Source: an uncultured Bacteroidales bacterium (lineage in GTDB: Bacteria; Bacteroidota; Bacteroidia; Bacteroidales; FEN-979). From it: a stretch of 64,000 nt of DNA. Below the pieces are notes generated by a model. That model made no database searches and had not been told where the DNA came from. It saw nothing but the letters and a program-made list of their open reading frames with translations. This document shows positions 36,190 through 44,597 of this stretch, in pieces; positions within the stretch are counted from its first letter, which is position 1; each line of letters begins with the position of its first letter. The position numbers and the translations under genes are program-made. The stretch spans positions 62,001 through 126,000 of the forward strand of contig CAISRB010000028.1 of the NCBI GenBank assembly GCA_903887775.1. The letters are read 5' to 3'.

Positions 36190-36579
36190 TCACTTCTTCC
36201 TGCTTGCCCAGAAAACAATACCTGAAACGCCTGCCACAAATCCCGGAATACAAATAAGGCCAATGAAGCCCATGACCATCCCTTCGCTGATATATTCGGT
36301 TTTGTGCACAGCTGAGAGTAAATAAATTACTAAAAAAGTGAGTGCGATCAGTCCCAGACATACACCGGCCAGTATTCCATAATTCGCCGGTTTTCTCCAG
36401 GGGTTTATAATAGCATAAAAGAGAAAAACCATCCCGAGAAGAAGCATTGAAATTCCCGGAAGATTGTCAGTAGTGCCGACCACCTGGGAAGCTATGATCA
36501 GCAATACAGATGCAAGAAAAAAGGATATCGTGAACCAGCGGTGTGATGGATCCAGAAGAGAACTGAAATGATTTTTCAT
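36190..36579 (-). CDS. Small integral membrane protein (four helices)
   Basis: 129 aa from ATG 36579; the longer frame needs a TTG. Hydrophobic helices at about 17-33, 42-59, 66-88 and 103-123 and a KK end. No family recognised. Convergent with the propeller gene; 20 bases after the next minus gene, probably co-transcribed with 36600-37621. Confidence 0.65.
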   Translation of the reverse strand: MKNHFSSLLDPSHRWFTISFFLASVLLIIASQVVGTTDNLPGISMLLLGMVFLFYAIINPWRKPANYGILAGVCLGLIALTFLVIYLLSAVHKTEYISEGMVMGFIGLICIPGFVAGVSGIVFWASRKK

Positions 36580-36599
36580 GCTTTGCAATTAAGGAATTT

Positions 36600-37004
36600 T
36601 TATCTCATTATAAACGGAACTACCGATGCAATCAGGCCTGTACATACCACGACCATGAGGAAGAGGTTATACCTCACGTTATAATTGCTCAACAGGGTCT
36701 CGTCGTAATATTTGGAAACATTCTGGTCGCGGTACATCGCAATGAGCCCGTTCGTAAGTTTTACCCTGGTCTGCCTGCCTTTTAACAAACCAATTATAAC
36801 AACAAGGTTCACTACAACGATAAGGACGACAAATATGAACATCACCATGAGTGAGGAACTTTCGGTGCGTGATTTTTCAACCATTCCTGAATTCACCCCC
36901 AGAGTGATCAGGTTCAGGACTATTGAAGTCAGAATGAAGATCGTATCGGTCTTTGTATTCTGCTCAAGTTCTTTTGTTATGTGATTATGGACCTGTTCTA
37001 ACAT
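36600..37004 (-). CDS. Small membrane protein (three helices)
   Basis: 134 aa. A polar N-terminus (EQVHNHITKELEQNTKTD), hydrophobic segments about 20-38, 51-73 and 112-131, and a conserved-looking soluble loop (MYRDQNVSKYYDETLLSNY) between the last two. It resembles a minimal membrane sensor but matches no family I know. Middle gene of a three-gene minus run. Confidence 0.6.
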   Translation of the reverse strand: MLEQVHNHITKELEQNTKTDTIFILTSIVLNLITLGVNSGMVEKSRTESSSLMVMFIFVVLIVVVNLVVIIGLLKGRQTRVKLTNGLIAMYRDQNVSKYYDETLLSNYNVRYNLFLMVVVCTGLIASVVPFIMR

Positions 37005-37039
37005 AGTTTTTGGTTTTAAAGTTTGTTACAAAATTAATA

Positions 37040-37621
37040 CTATTTCTTACCAAACATTTTACAGTAACCATCCAGCATATCCATTTCTATTCCCAACTCT
37101 TCAATCGGGACAGGAGCCTGAGCGGCGATATCTGCAGACATTTTATCGATATTCTCCTTCGGCTGGAAAAGCGCTGCCACCTGTTTGGTCAGGTCAACGA
37201 TTTCAAATGAAGGGTCACTGTAATTGAGTTCCCATTTGCTGATTATAATACTGACACCAGCTGTTTTTGCCAGTTCGGGAAGTTTGTCTTTAACTACTGC
37301 CATAACAGATGCAACTGATCCCGTGCTGAAAACCATCTGGTGGAGCAAATGCTGATATGATATCGCGTCAACGCTCAGTTCCTTAATCCTGGCCGTGTCA
37401 TGTACTTTTGTTGCAGAATCGGTCTGCTGGCTTAATTTTATCATATGCTGTTTTAAAAAGTCCGTCCTTGACCAGGCAAAAATTATTATCCTTGAATCGT
37501 ATACACCGATCTTAATGCCTGCTGATTTCTTTTGTGAAAATGCCTCAAATGAAATCATTGCGCTTAATAATAAGGTAAGTGCGAAAAAAACTGATACGAT
37601 GGTTTTGTTTCTTGTTCTCAT
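37040..37621 (-). CDS. OmpH/Skp-like periplasmic protein
   Basis: 193 aa. Signal peptide at 1-29 (cut near AFSQ). The mature part begins IKIGVYDSRIIIFAWSRTDF, like the VDSRxV start of the OmpH/Skp chaperone family, and later has ISKWELNYSDPSFEIVDLTKQV, the usual end of Bacteroidota OmpH-like proteins. Unusually for this genome there is a strong Shine-Dalgarno (AAAGGAGG, 9 bases before ATG 37621). Long coiled coil of Skp is shortened, so a chaperone role is uncertain. Confidence 0.65.
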   Translation of the reverse strand: MRTRNKTIVSVFFALTLLLSAMISFEAFSQKKSAGIKIGVYDSRIIIFAWSRTDFLKQHMIKLSQQTDSATKVHDTARIKELSVDAISYQHLLHQMVFSTGSVASVMAVVKDKLPELAKTAGVSIIISKWELNYSDPSFEIVDLTKQVAALFQPKENIDKMSADIAAQAPVPIEELGIEMDMLDGYCKMFGKK

Positions 37622-37623
37622 TG

Positions 37624-37637
37624 TTTACTCCTCCTTT
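37624..37637 (-). promoter_or_regulatory. Strong Shine-Dalgarno of the OmpH-like gene
   Basis: On the minus strand AAAAAGGAGG lies eight to nine bases before the start codon. Most genes in this window have no such site. Confidence 0.7.
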
Positions 37638-37650
37638 TTTGATTGTTAAT

Positions 37651-37682
37651 TTTGATTTCTGTGATTCTTTTTCTTATTTTTG
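37651..37682 (+). promoter_or_regulatory. Promoter reading toward the 37821 gene
   Basis: TTTG (37651-37654), 20 bases, TATTTTTG (37675-37682): exact match to both boxes and spacing. It implies a leader of about 130 bases that contains the 18-bp inverted repeat. Confidence 0.75.
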
Positions 37683-37745
37683 GTTTGACAATGCCCGCGG
37701 GTATTTTTACATCGCGAAATTAAACCTGGTTTGATGCTTGCCATA

Positions 37746-37792
37746 GTAACACTCTTGTAAAATCGTTGTAAAATATTTTACAAGAGTGTTAC
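37746..37792. promoter_or_regulatory. Perfect 18-bp inverted repeat with repeated TTGTAAAAT half-sites
   Basis: GTAACACTCTTGTAAAAT (37746-37763) and its exact complement ATTTTACAAGAGTGTTAC (37775-37792) enclose 11 bases, which contain a further direct TTGTAAAAT. It lies between the promoter at 37651-37682 and the start at 37821. No T tract follows, so it is not a terminator; an operator or a leader-RNA switch are both possible. Confidence 0.8.
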
Positions 37793-37820
37793 ATACAATA
37801 ACTTATAAAACAGAAGAACT

Positions 37821-38792
37821 TTGTCCCGGAACGATAAAGCATATTTTGAAGAGCTGAAAAAAAAGATTGTGGCCATGATGCAGCAATCATATCCGGGCAT
37901 TAATCCGTCAATCTCTGAATGGAGAGGACAGGAAATAACTGATTTCCAGGAAGAGCTGCTTAGAAAAGCGAATGCGCATATCAGTGAGAAATGGTTTTAC
38001 AACCATATGAAATCTGTAAGCAGGACCTTACCAAGAATTGATGTTTTAAATCTTTTATGCAAGTATGCAGGGTATGCTAACTGGGATGATTTTGTATTTA
38101 AGAACCAGGACCTTATATCGGCCGCCCAAAGTGAAAACACCTCTGCAGATGCCGTAACCAAACCTGATGCCATCAGGGCAAACCACTATTTCCTCCTTAT
38201 TCCCTTTGCCGCAATAATAATATTCCTGATCTTTTTCGGCATATTCAAACTCTTCAACACCCGTGAATATAAGTTCTGTTTCTATGATTTTGACACTAAG
38301 GAGCCTATCACCAACTCAAAAATCGAGGTGAAGGTTTTACTTGAAGGCGAAACTCCGGCAAGCAGTTTCTGCAGTAATGACGGCTGTTTCTTTTTGAAAA
38401 CGGATAAAAGCCTGGTGAGGCTGGTTGTTTCCACACCGTATTACCAGACTGATACCATCACCCGCATTGTAAGGAAGCTCAACCCGAACGAAATAGTGAG
38501 CCTTCATGCCAACGATTATGCCCTTATGATCCATTATTTCTCACAAATGAAGGTGGATGACTGGGGCAAACGAAGAATCCGCCTCGACAGCATGATTGAT
38601 GATGGTGCAATGATCTACCAGTTATATAATGAAAAGAATGCGGCAAGCGGGATGGAACTCCTGAACAAACAGGAATTTATAGATAAACTGACAATGCCTT
38701 CGGGCAGCCTGAAAAATATTGAAGTACTGGATACAAAGTTCCATGCCGGAAAGATCATGGTTCTTAGGTTCAGGGTTAAGTTACCGGTATGA
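37821..38792 (+). CDS. Membrane-anchored regulator-like protein
   Basis: 323 aa from TTG 37821. Residues 1-95 are helical and cytoplasmic, with ISEKWFYNHMKS, LPRIDVLNLLCKYAGYANWDDF, a pattern found at the N-terminus of Bacteroidota proteins with DNA-binding-like domains. One transmembrane helix at about 123-145. The C-terminal 175 residues are extracytoplasmic, beginning with a carboxypeptidase-regulatory-like strand set (YDFDTKEPITNSKIEVKV). Architecture suggests a one-component signal transducer across the inner membrane. It overlaps the lipoprotein gene by ATGA. DNA binding is inference, not shown. Confidence 0.6.
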   Translation: MSRNDKAYFEELKKKIVAMMQQSYPGINPSISEWRGQEITDFQEELLRKANAHISEKWFYNHMKSVSRTLPRIDVLNLLCKYAGYANWDDFVFKNQDLISAAQSENTSADAVTKPDAIRANHYFLLIPFAAIIIFLIFFGIFKLFNTREYKFCFYDFDTKEPITNSKIEVKVLLEGETPASSFCSNDGCFFLKTDKSLVRLVVSTPYYQTDTITRIVRKLNPNEIVSLHANDYALMIHYFSQMKVDDWGKRRIRLDSMIDDGAMIYQLYNEKNAASGMELLNKQEFIDKLTMPSGSLKNIEVLDTKFHAGKIMVLRFRVKLPV

Positions 38793-39352
38793 AAAGGATC
38801 GTTAAAATATTGCCGCTTATTCTCATTTACCTGATCGTATGCGCTAAAAGTTGTGATAACAACGAGCAATCCACCCTTGAATTTGAGAGATACAAGGCAA
38901 CTAATGTTAAAGACAGCATCACCTCCGTGTTTGAAAGTAACACCCTGAATCAGAATGAGCTCAAGGCATTTGAAACAATGGCCCGCTTAAAATTGAACGA
39001 CCTTGCCGACTATCTGAAGATTATGAATGACAGCTCGGCTGAAAAAACATTTAAGGAGAAGGCCCGTGAGATGGCCACTGCATTGTTCATCCCGGGAAAG
39101 AAAGTTCCTGAATACCCTCCGGGAACTGTGTTCGATTCAATACGGGTTTGCCTGGAACTGCAAGCAGTCAGTGATTCTTTATACTCCGGGCAGTTAGGTT
39201 TTTCGGTCAAACTTTCTCCCTTCTATCAGGTCAAGAGGAATATCACTGATGCCGGGACCAGAATCGTCGATATCTTTGCACTAAAACAAAAAAAAGTTTT
39301 CGGCAGGGATACTTTAAAAATATGGAATGTCCTTCTCGGGGACATCAGGTAG
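38789..39352 (+). CDS. Lipoprotein-like secreted protein
   Basis: 187 aa, starting within the stop of the previous gene (ATGA overlap). Signal with a Cys cluster (LIYLIVCAKSCDNN); lipid attachment at either Cys18 or Cys22. The mature part is charged and mostly helical (FKEKAREMATALFIPGK). No family recognised. Translationally coupled to the membrane regulator-like gene, so they probably act together. Confidence 0.65.
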   Translation: MKRIVKILPLILIYLIVCAKSCDNNEQSTLEFERYKATNVKDSITSVFESNTLNQNELKAFETMARLKLNDLADYLKIMNDSSAEKTFKEKAREMATALFIPGKKVPEYPPGTVFDSIRVCLELQAVSDSLYSGQLGFSVKLSPFYQVKRNITDAGTRIVDIFALKQKKVFGRDTLKIWNVLLGDIR

Positions 39353-39379
39353 TCAAATCCCGTTTGTTTTTATAGCTTT

Positions 39380-41728
39380 ATGAAATGCCAGGATCTGATC
39401 ACTGCAATTATTTTTTCATTTGCTTTTTCCCAGGTTCCGACCCAGGTTCCGACCCAGGTAGTCCGCGGGAAGGTCATTGACCTTGAAACACGTACCGGGC
39501 TGGAGGGAGCACATGTTGTAGTGCTGCATTCCGATCCCCTGCTGGGAGGAGTTACGAAAGCCGATGGCAGTTTCAGGATCGAGAATGTGCCGGTAGGAAG
39601 GCACAGCATTCAGGCCAGTTTCCTGGGGTATAAAACTGCAATCATCCCTGAGATCCTTATTTCATCGGGCAAGGAAACAGTCCTCTTCATCGAGATTGAG
39701 GAGATCACTTTCATGGCAAAGGAAGTTGAAGTCAAAGCCGATATCAATAAAGACAAGGCTATAAATCCAATGGCCATGGTGAGCGCCCGTTCATTTAACG
39801 TGGAGGAAAGCAGGCGGTATGCCGGTTCGGTGGATGACCCGATGCGGGCCGTTTCGAATTTTGCAGGTGTGGCATCCAATGCAGGGGTCAATTCAAACCA
39901 GATCATGATACGGGGTAATTCACCAAAAGGCCTGCTCTGGAGGGTGGAAGGTGCTGATATCCCTAACCCGAATCATTTTGCATTTGTGGGAACATCCGGA
40001 GGGGGATTCACCATTTTCAGCAGCCAGGTTCTCAGCAATTCAGATTTTTACACCTCGGCATTCCCGGCACAGTTTGGGAATGCTTTGTCGGGCGTATTTG
40101 ACATGAGGTTCAGGAACGGCAACAATGCCAGGCATGAGTATGCTTTCCAGTTAGGTGTCCAGGGCCTGGATGTATCGGCCGAAGGCCCCTTCTCAAAAAA
40201 GCAGACCGGCTCCTATTTGTTTAATTACCGTTATTCGATATTGTACTTCCTTGGCTATATCGATCCCGGCATGAAAAACGTGATCCCTTCGTTCCAGGAC
40301 CTTTCGTTCAAGATCAATCTGCCGACACCAAAGGCAGGAACCTTTTCTATTGTTGGTATTGGCGGGGCTTCACGGATAAGCTCCGTACCAAAACAGGATT
40401 CTTCGGAATGGATTACACTCGATGATCGTTCCAAATCTTACCTCGACAACCTGATGGGAGCCATTTCGGTTAACCACCTGATCTATTTAAACAGGGAATC
40501 TTTTCTCCGCTCTTATATCTCTGCAACCTATAACAAAATCGTTTCAGAGGAGAGCCTGATGACTTCCGGGTACCAGCTGAGGCCCGAAACCAATTTGAAC
40601 CATCAGAATTTAAGGATTAACGCCTCCCTGTTTTTTAACAGGAAATTCGGGACGCGTTATACATTCAGAACCGGGATCATTTACTCTTCGCTTTTTTACA
40701 AACTGGATGTACAATCGAGAAATCCTTTTACAGGGATTTACGGTTATGTGAACCAGGGAACCGGACAAACCGGCATGTTACAAGCCTATGCTGAAGCAAG
40801 AAACGACTTCACAAACAATTTTTCCCTTACCGGCGGACTGAATTTTGAGTACTTCTTCCTGAACAACCATTATTCATTGGAACCCCGCCTGGCTCTTCGC
40901 TGGCAGTTCGCGCCAAAACATGCATTAAGTTTAGGATATGGCACACATTCCCAACTGGAGGATATCGGGGTGTATCTCACCGGGGTCCCGGTAAACCAAA
41001 GCATTACCACCCAGCCCAACAGGTCGCTGAATTACAGCAGGGCACAGCATTTTGTGCTGGGATACGACTATCTCATAAGCCAGGATATGAGGCTTAAAAT
41101 CGAAACCTATTATCAGTATCTGTATAGTATTCCTGTGATCTCGGGCAGTTATTATTCCCAGCTTAACAGTACAGGTTATTATATCAGTGATTCACTCATC
41201 AATAAAGGCAGCGGCCGGAATATCGGCATCGACATAACTTTTGAGAAGTTCCTTACAAAACAATATTATTATATGGTCACGATTTCCCTGTTTGATTCGA
41301 AATATACCGGGGGAGACGGCATATTAAGGAATACAAGATTCAATACAAACTACGTGGTTAATCTGCTGGGAGGCAAGGAGTGGACTATCCGAAGCAAGAA
41401 TATTTTCGGTCTGAACCTTAAAGGCAGTTTTACCGGAGGAGAATACTACGTTCCCATAGATCTCGCTCAATCCATCTCACAGCAGAGGGAGATCCTTGAT
41501 GAAGGGGCTGCTTATACTGTGAGGCTGCCCTCTGTATTCTATCTTGACCTGACTCTGACCTACCGTACAAACCATAAAAAATTCTCCGGCATATGGGCCT
41601 TGCAGATAAGGAACCTCCTGAACCAGAAACCCATTGTAGGATATGTTTATAATGATTTCAACGAATCTGTGGAGACTCAGAAATCACTGGGGATTGTCCC
41701 GCTTTTGAGTTATAAGATTGAATTTTAA
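39380..41728 (+). CDS. TonB-dependent outer-membrane receptor
   Basis: 782 aa. N-terminal signal peptide-like segment (ITAIIFSFAFSQ); a CarboxypepD_reg-like domain at about 28-110 (VVRGKVIDLETRTGLEGAHVVV, DGSFRIENVPVGRHSIQASFLGYKT); a plug domain with MIRGNSPKGLLWRVEGADIPNPNHF; then a 22-strand-type barrel ending in an aromatic strand (LGIVPLLSYKIEF). Imports an unknown substrate with TonB energy. No SusD partner follows, so it is not a Sus pair. It comes 27 bases after the lipoprotein gene. The signal region has a 15-base tandem duplication (PTQV PTQV). Confidence 0.88.
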   Translation: MKCQDLITAIIFSFAFSQVPTQVPTQVVRGKVIDLETRTGLEGAHVVVLHSDPLLGGVTKADGSFRIENVPVGRHSIQASFLGYKTAIIPEILISSGKETVLFIEIEEITFMAKEVEVKADINKDKAINPMAMVSARSFNVEESRRYAGSVDDPMRAVSNFAGVASNAGVNSNQIMIRGNSPKGLLWRVEGADIPNPNHFAFVGTSGGGFTIFSSQVLSNSDFYTSAFPAQFGNALSGVFDMRFRNGNNARHEYAFQLGVQGLDVSAEGPFSKKQTGSYLFNYRYSILYFLGYIDPGMKNVIPSFQDLSFKINLPTPKAGTFSIVGIGGASRISSVPKQDSSEWITLDDRSKSYLDNLMGAISVNHLIYLNRESFLRSYISATYNKIVSEESLMTSGYQLRPETNLNHQNLRINASLFFNRKFGTRYTFRTGIIYSSLFYKLDVQSRNPFTGIYGYVNQGTGQTGMLQAYAEARNDFTNNFSLTGGLNFEYFFLNNHYSLEPRLALRWQFAPKHALSLGYGTHSQLEDIGVYLTGVPVNQSITTQPNRSLNYSRAQHFVLGYDYLISQDMRLKIETYYQYLYSIPVISGSYYSQLNSTGYYISDSLINKGSGRNIGIDITFEKFLTKQYYYMVTISLFDSKYTGGDGILRNTRFNTNYVVNLLGGKEWTIRSKNIFGLNLKGSFTGGEYYVPIDLAQSISQQREILDEGAAYTVRLPSVFYLDLTLTYRTNHKKFSGIWALQIRNLLNQKPIVGYVYNDFNESVETQKSLGIVPLLSYKIEF

Positions 41729-41765
41729 CCCGCCTCTTCTATAGTATTGCGTCGTAGATTTTCTA

Positions 41766-41797
41766 TTTGCGAAACCATCATTTTTTTACTATTTTTG
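41766..41797 (+). promoter_or_regulatory. Promoter of the 41814 gene
   Basis: TTTG (41766-41769), 20 bases, TATTTTTG (41790-41797), 16 bases before the ATG. Exact match to both boxes. Confidence 0.8.
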
Positions 41798-41813
41798 CAG
41801 AAACCACATTACC

Positions 41814-42860
41814 ATGAAGTCAATTTCTCTTTCCGTTTTAGCACTGTTTATTGCGGTTATCTCTCTATCCCAGACTACGATAACTTTTAAAAACAATGCG
41901 CTTTTAACCGGTGACATAAACTCATCACAGGAAATACAATATGTTTTACCCGGCGATTCAGGACCAAACCAGATATGGGACTTCTCAAAAATCCAGTTTA
42001 CAGGAACCACAAGTCAAAGTTCTGTGACTCCTGTCCCTTCAAAAACCCTGAACAGCTTTAACGCTTCAAACGTCGTCCTCAAAGAATCTGATAAAGACTA
42101 TTATTTTACAATTACCGATGCGCTTTTTGAAGAAAACGGCTATATCTCAAAAGACATCACACTTAACTATTCTGATCCGGTGCTTAAAATGAAATATCCT
42201 TTTTCCTATGGGGATCAGTTCACCGACAGGTGGGCTGGAAGTGCTTTATTCCAGAACGTAACGAAGATCGATCTCAGCGGTGATTTTTCTGTTTCCGCTG
42301 ATGCATATGGCACATTAATTCTTCCCAACCAGGTCCTGAAAAATACATTAAGGGTAAGAACGGAAAAAAACAGTGTTGAAATAAATCCCTGCAGTACTGT
42401 TGAAAGCCAGACAATCCGTTATTTCTGGTACGCTCAACAATACCGTTACCCGGTTCTCATCATCACGACCATTCAGGTTAAAACTTCAGGAAAGGATTCA
42501 GGGATTACCCGTTCAGCTTCTGTAAACCTTGAGCAACCATTAAACGGGGAGGTTATCTCGGGCGTTACAGATACACAGGTGTCTCCTGACAATTCGGATG
42601 TTTCAGTGATTATATACCCGAATCCTTTTACAGAAAAACTAACCTACAATTATTTCCTCAGGAAAGAACTGCCGGTGACCCTTGATCTGTATGATATGAC
42701 CGGCAGGCTCAGCCGCCGGCTTATTCAAACACAAGTTCAGCCTGAAGGCCTGCACTCAGGGGTTTTACATTCTGATGAAGTCGGGATGTCGCCCGGTATT
42801 TATTATCTCCGCTTTACATTTGACCACAAGGTTTCGATCAGCAAGGTTGTAAAAATGTAG
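41814..42860 (+). CDS. T9SS-secreted protein of unknown function
   Basis: 348 aa. Signal peptide at 1-19 (cut near SLSQ). The middle is beta-rich (GPNQIWDFSKIQ, MKYPFSYGDQFTDRW, the style of Bacteroidota surface proteins). Residues about 265-348 form a type A sorting domain: IIYPNPFTEKL, LDLYDMTGRLSRRL, GIYYLRFTFDHKV and a SKVVKM end. Expected on the cell surface. Single-gene unit with a strong promoter. Confidence 0.82.
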   Translation: MKSISLSVLALFIAVISLSQTTITFKNNALLTGDINSSQEIQYVLPGDSGPNQIWDFSKIQFTGTTSQSSVTPVPSKTLNSFNASNVVLKESDKDYYFTITDALFEENGYISKDITLNYSDPVLKMKYPFSYGDQFTDRWAGSALFQNVTKIDLSGDFSVSADAYGTLILPNQVLKNTLRVRTEKNSVEINPCSTVESQTIRYFWYAQQYRYPVLIITTIQVKTSGKDSGITRSASVNLEQPLNGEVISGVTDTQVSPDNSDVSVIIYPNPFTEKLTYNYFLRKELPVTLDLYDMTGRLSRRLIQTQVQPEGLHSGVLHSDEVGMSPGIYYLRFTFDHKVSISKVVKM

Positions 42861-42890
42861 TTTGCAAAGCCCTGCCGGTACGGAGAAACC

Positions 42891-44447
42891 TTACCTTGGT
42901 TTTTCCGGAATCTGCGACATGGCGTATTCTGCCTGAGCCGTGATCGTAAAGCTCGGATTGACTCCGAGGTTCCCTTGTATAGCAGAACCATCGATGATAT
43001 ACATACCCGGATATCCGAAGACCTGAAAGTTACTGTCAATGACCCCTTCGCTGACATTATCCCCCATCGGGTTACCGCCCAGGATATGCGCGGTTGAAGG
43101 GATATTGAAGAGTATTTCCATTGTTGAATTCTGAGGGATGGCATTTACCTTTTCTGCATAGCGGTTCATGACTTCCTGGCCCAGGGGGATAAATGCATTC
43201 ACTTTTTTGTTGCCGTCATTTTTAATTGTCAGACGATGGTGGAAGAACCCTTTTTTCAGGGTCATCCGCATGGCATTGTCGGCAGTCTGCATGACGAGGA
43301 AAATGACAGTATTGGAAGCCCAGTTGAAGTTAAACAGCATGCGCAGGAACTTCAAGGGATGGCTCAGTATATTCCCCAAAAACTTCAACGTACGTAAATA
43401 ATACGGGTTGGCATTCCCTGTGGCCATTGTTAACAGTCCTTTCATGACGCCCGAGCCGTTGGGATATTTCACAATCTCGATCCAGGTGTCGTCGGATGGT
43501 TTAAAGATGGAACTTATGGCCAGGCCATTATTCAACTTGACATCAGCCCCGGAAGCGGTACACAGTGTTTCGGAATTGGTCCTCAGGCCATTTCCCAGCT
43601 TGTCACTGAGGCCGGTCATGGTTTTATAAATATGTTTCTGATGAAGGAGCAGTTTCATTGTGCCCATCACACCTCCTGCCACGATCAGTCCCCTTGAACG
43701 AAACACCTGCTCCCCCCTGACATTTAAGCGGTGTGTATGAACCGTATAAATCCCTTCCTCCCAGGAGATCTTCCAGGCCTGGGTTTCTGGGAGGATCACG
43801 GCACCATGTTTTTCGGCGAACCAGAGATAGTTTTTGTCGAGAGTGTTCTTTGCATTTTCGCGGCAACCCACCATGCAACCTGCACATTCCTTGCAGGGGT
43901 TTCTGGGCGGGCCTTCTCCATGAAAATACGGATCGCAGGCCTTTTCCTCTTCATTATAATAAACGCCCACGTATACATGGTCGAACGAATCCTCCCTGCC
44001 CATATCCTTCGCAACCTCTCTGAGCGTTTCATCCTCCACATAGAATTTCTGCAGCTTGACCCTCCCGAGCATCCGATGGGCTTCTTCATAAAAGGGTTCA
44101 AGTACCGATTTCCAATCCCTGAAACGCTTCCATTGTTCATGCCTGAAGAATTGATCAGGGGGTTTCATCAGTGTATTGGCATACACCAGGCTGCCTCCTC
44201 CGACCCCGGTTCCACTGAGAATGAAAGCATGCTTGAACAAGTCAAGGCGCTGGAAGCCATACAAGCCAAAACGGGGTATCCAGAGGTATTTCCTGAGGTT
44301 CCAGTTGGTCTTTGGAAAATCTTCTGTTCTGTATCTTTTCCCTTTTTCAAGTACAAGTACCGAATATCCTTTCATGGCCAGCCGCATTGCCGCGACGCTT
44401 CCGCCAAAACCTGAACCTATCACTATATAATCCTGGGGCTCACTCAT
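42891..44447 (-). CDS. GMC-type flavoprotein oxidoreductase with CxxCxxCxxxC motif
   Basis: 518 aa. FAD-binding Rossmann start YIVIGSGFGGSVAAMRL (7-23), GTGVGGGSLVYANTL (79-93), and the C-terminal GMYIIDGSAIQGNLGVNPSFTITA, as in cholesterol oxidase-like GMC enzymes. It therefore probably oxidises an alcohol (sterol-like or other). Cys185, Cys188, Cys191 and Cys195 form a ferredoxin-like CxxCxxCxxxC, which could bind an Fe-S cluster, unusual for GMC oxidases in general. No signal peptide. Convergent with the T9SS gene, 30 bases apart. Confidence 0.85.
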   Translation of the reverse strand: MSEPQDYIVIGSGFGGSVAAMRLAMKGYSVLVLEKGKRYRTEDFPKTNWNLRKYLWIPRFGLYGFQRLDLFKHAFILSGTGVGGGSLVYANTLMKPPDQFFRHEQWKRFRDWKSVLEPFYEEAHRMLGRVKLQKFYVEDETLREVAKDMGREDSFDHVYVGVYYNEEEKACDPYFHGEGPPRNPCKECAGCMVGCRENAKNTLDKNYLWFAEKHGAVILPETQAWKISWEEGIYTVHTHRLNVRGEQVFRSRGLIVAGGVMGTMKLLLHQKHIYKTMTGLSDKLGNGLRTNSETLCTASGADVKLNNGLAISSIFKPSDDTWIEIVKYPNGSGVMKGLLTMATGNANPYYLRTLKFLGNILSHPLKFLRMLFNFNWASNTVIFLVMQTADNAMRMTLKKGFFHHRLTIKNDGNKKVNAFIPLGQEVMNRYAEKVNAIPQNSTMEILFNIPSTAHILGGNPMGDNVSEGVIDSNFQVFGYPGMYIIDGSAIQGNLGVNPSFTITAQAEYAMSQIPEKPR

Positions 44448-44537
44448 CCGCAGTCAATAAAAATTATTTCAAATTCATAAGTCCAAAGGTATTGAAAATA
44501 CCTAAGAATGATTATCAGGAGTTTAGTATGGATTTCC

Positions 44538-44545
44538 TATCTTTG
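44538..44545 (+). promoter_or_regulatory. -7 box upstream of the 44598 operon
   Basis: TATCTTTG, exact, 52 bases before the chosen ATG. It overlaps the longer candidate frame and so supports the internal start at 44598. Confidence 0.5.
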
Positions 44546-44597
44546 AAATGTTATTTTGGATAACCTGTTGATATTTTTAATGTTTAAAACCAGCTAT

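Noticed and set aside
39436-39466. 15-base tandem duplication as a mobile-element footprint
   Set aside because: It is an in-frame PTQV duplication in the signal region of the TonB receptor with no inverted repeats or target-site pattern.
44556-44597. N-terminal extension of the 44598 outer-membrane protein
   Set aside because: The -7 box at 44538-44545 and the signal peptide both favour the internal ATG.
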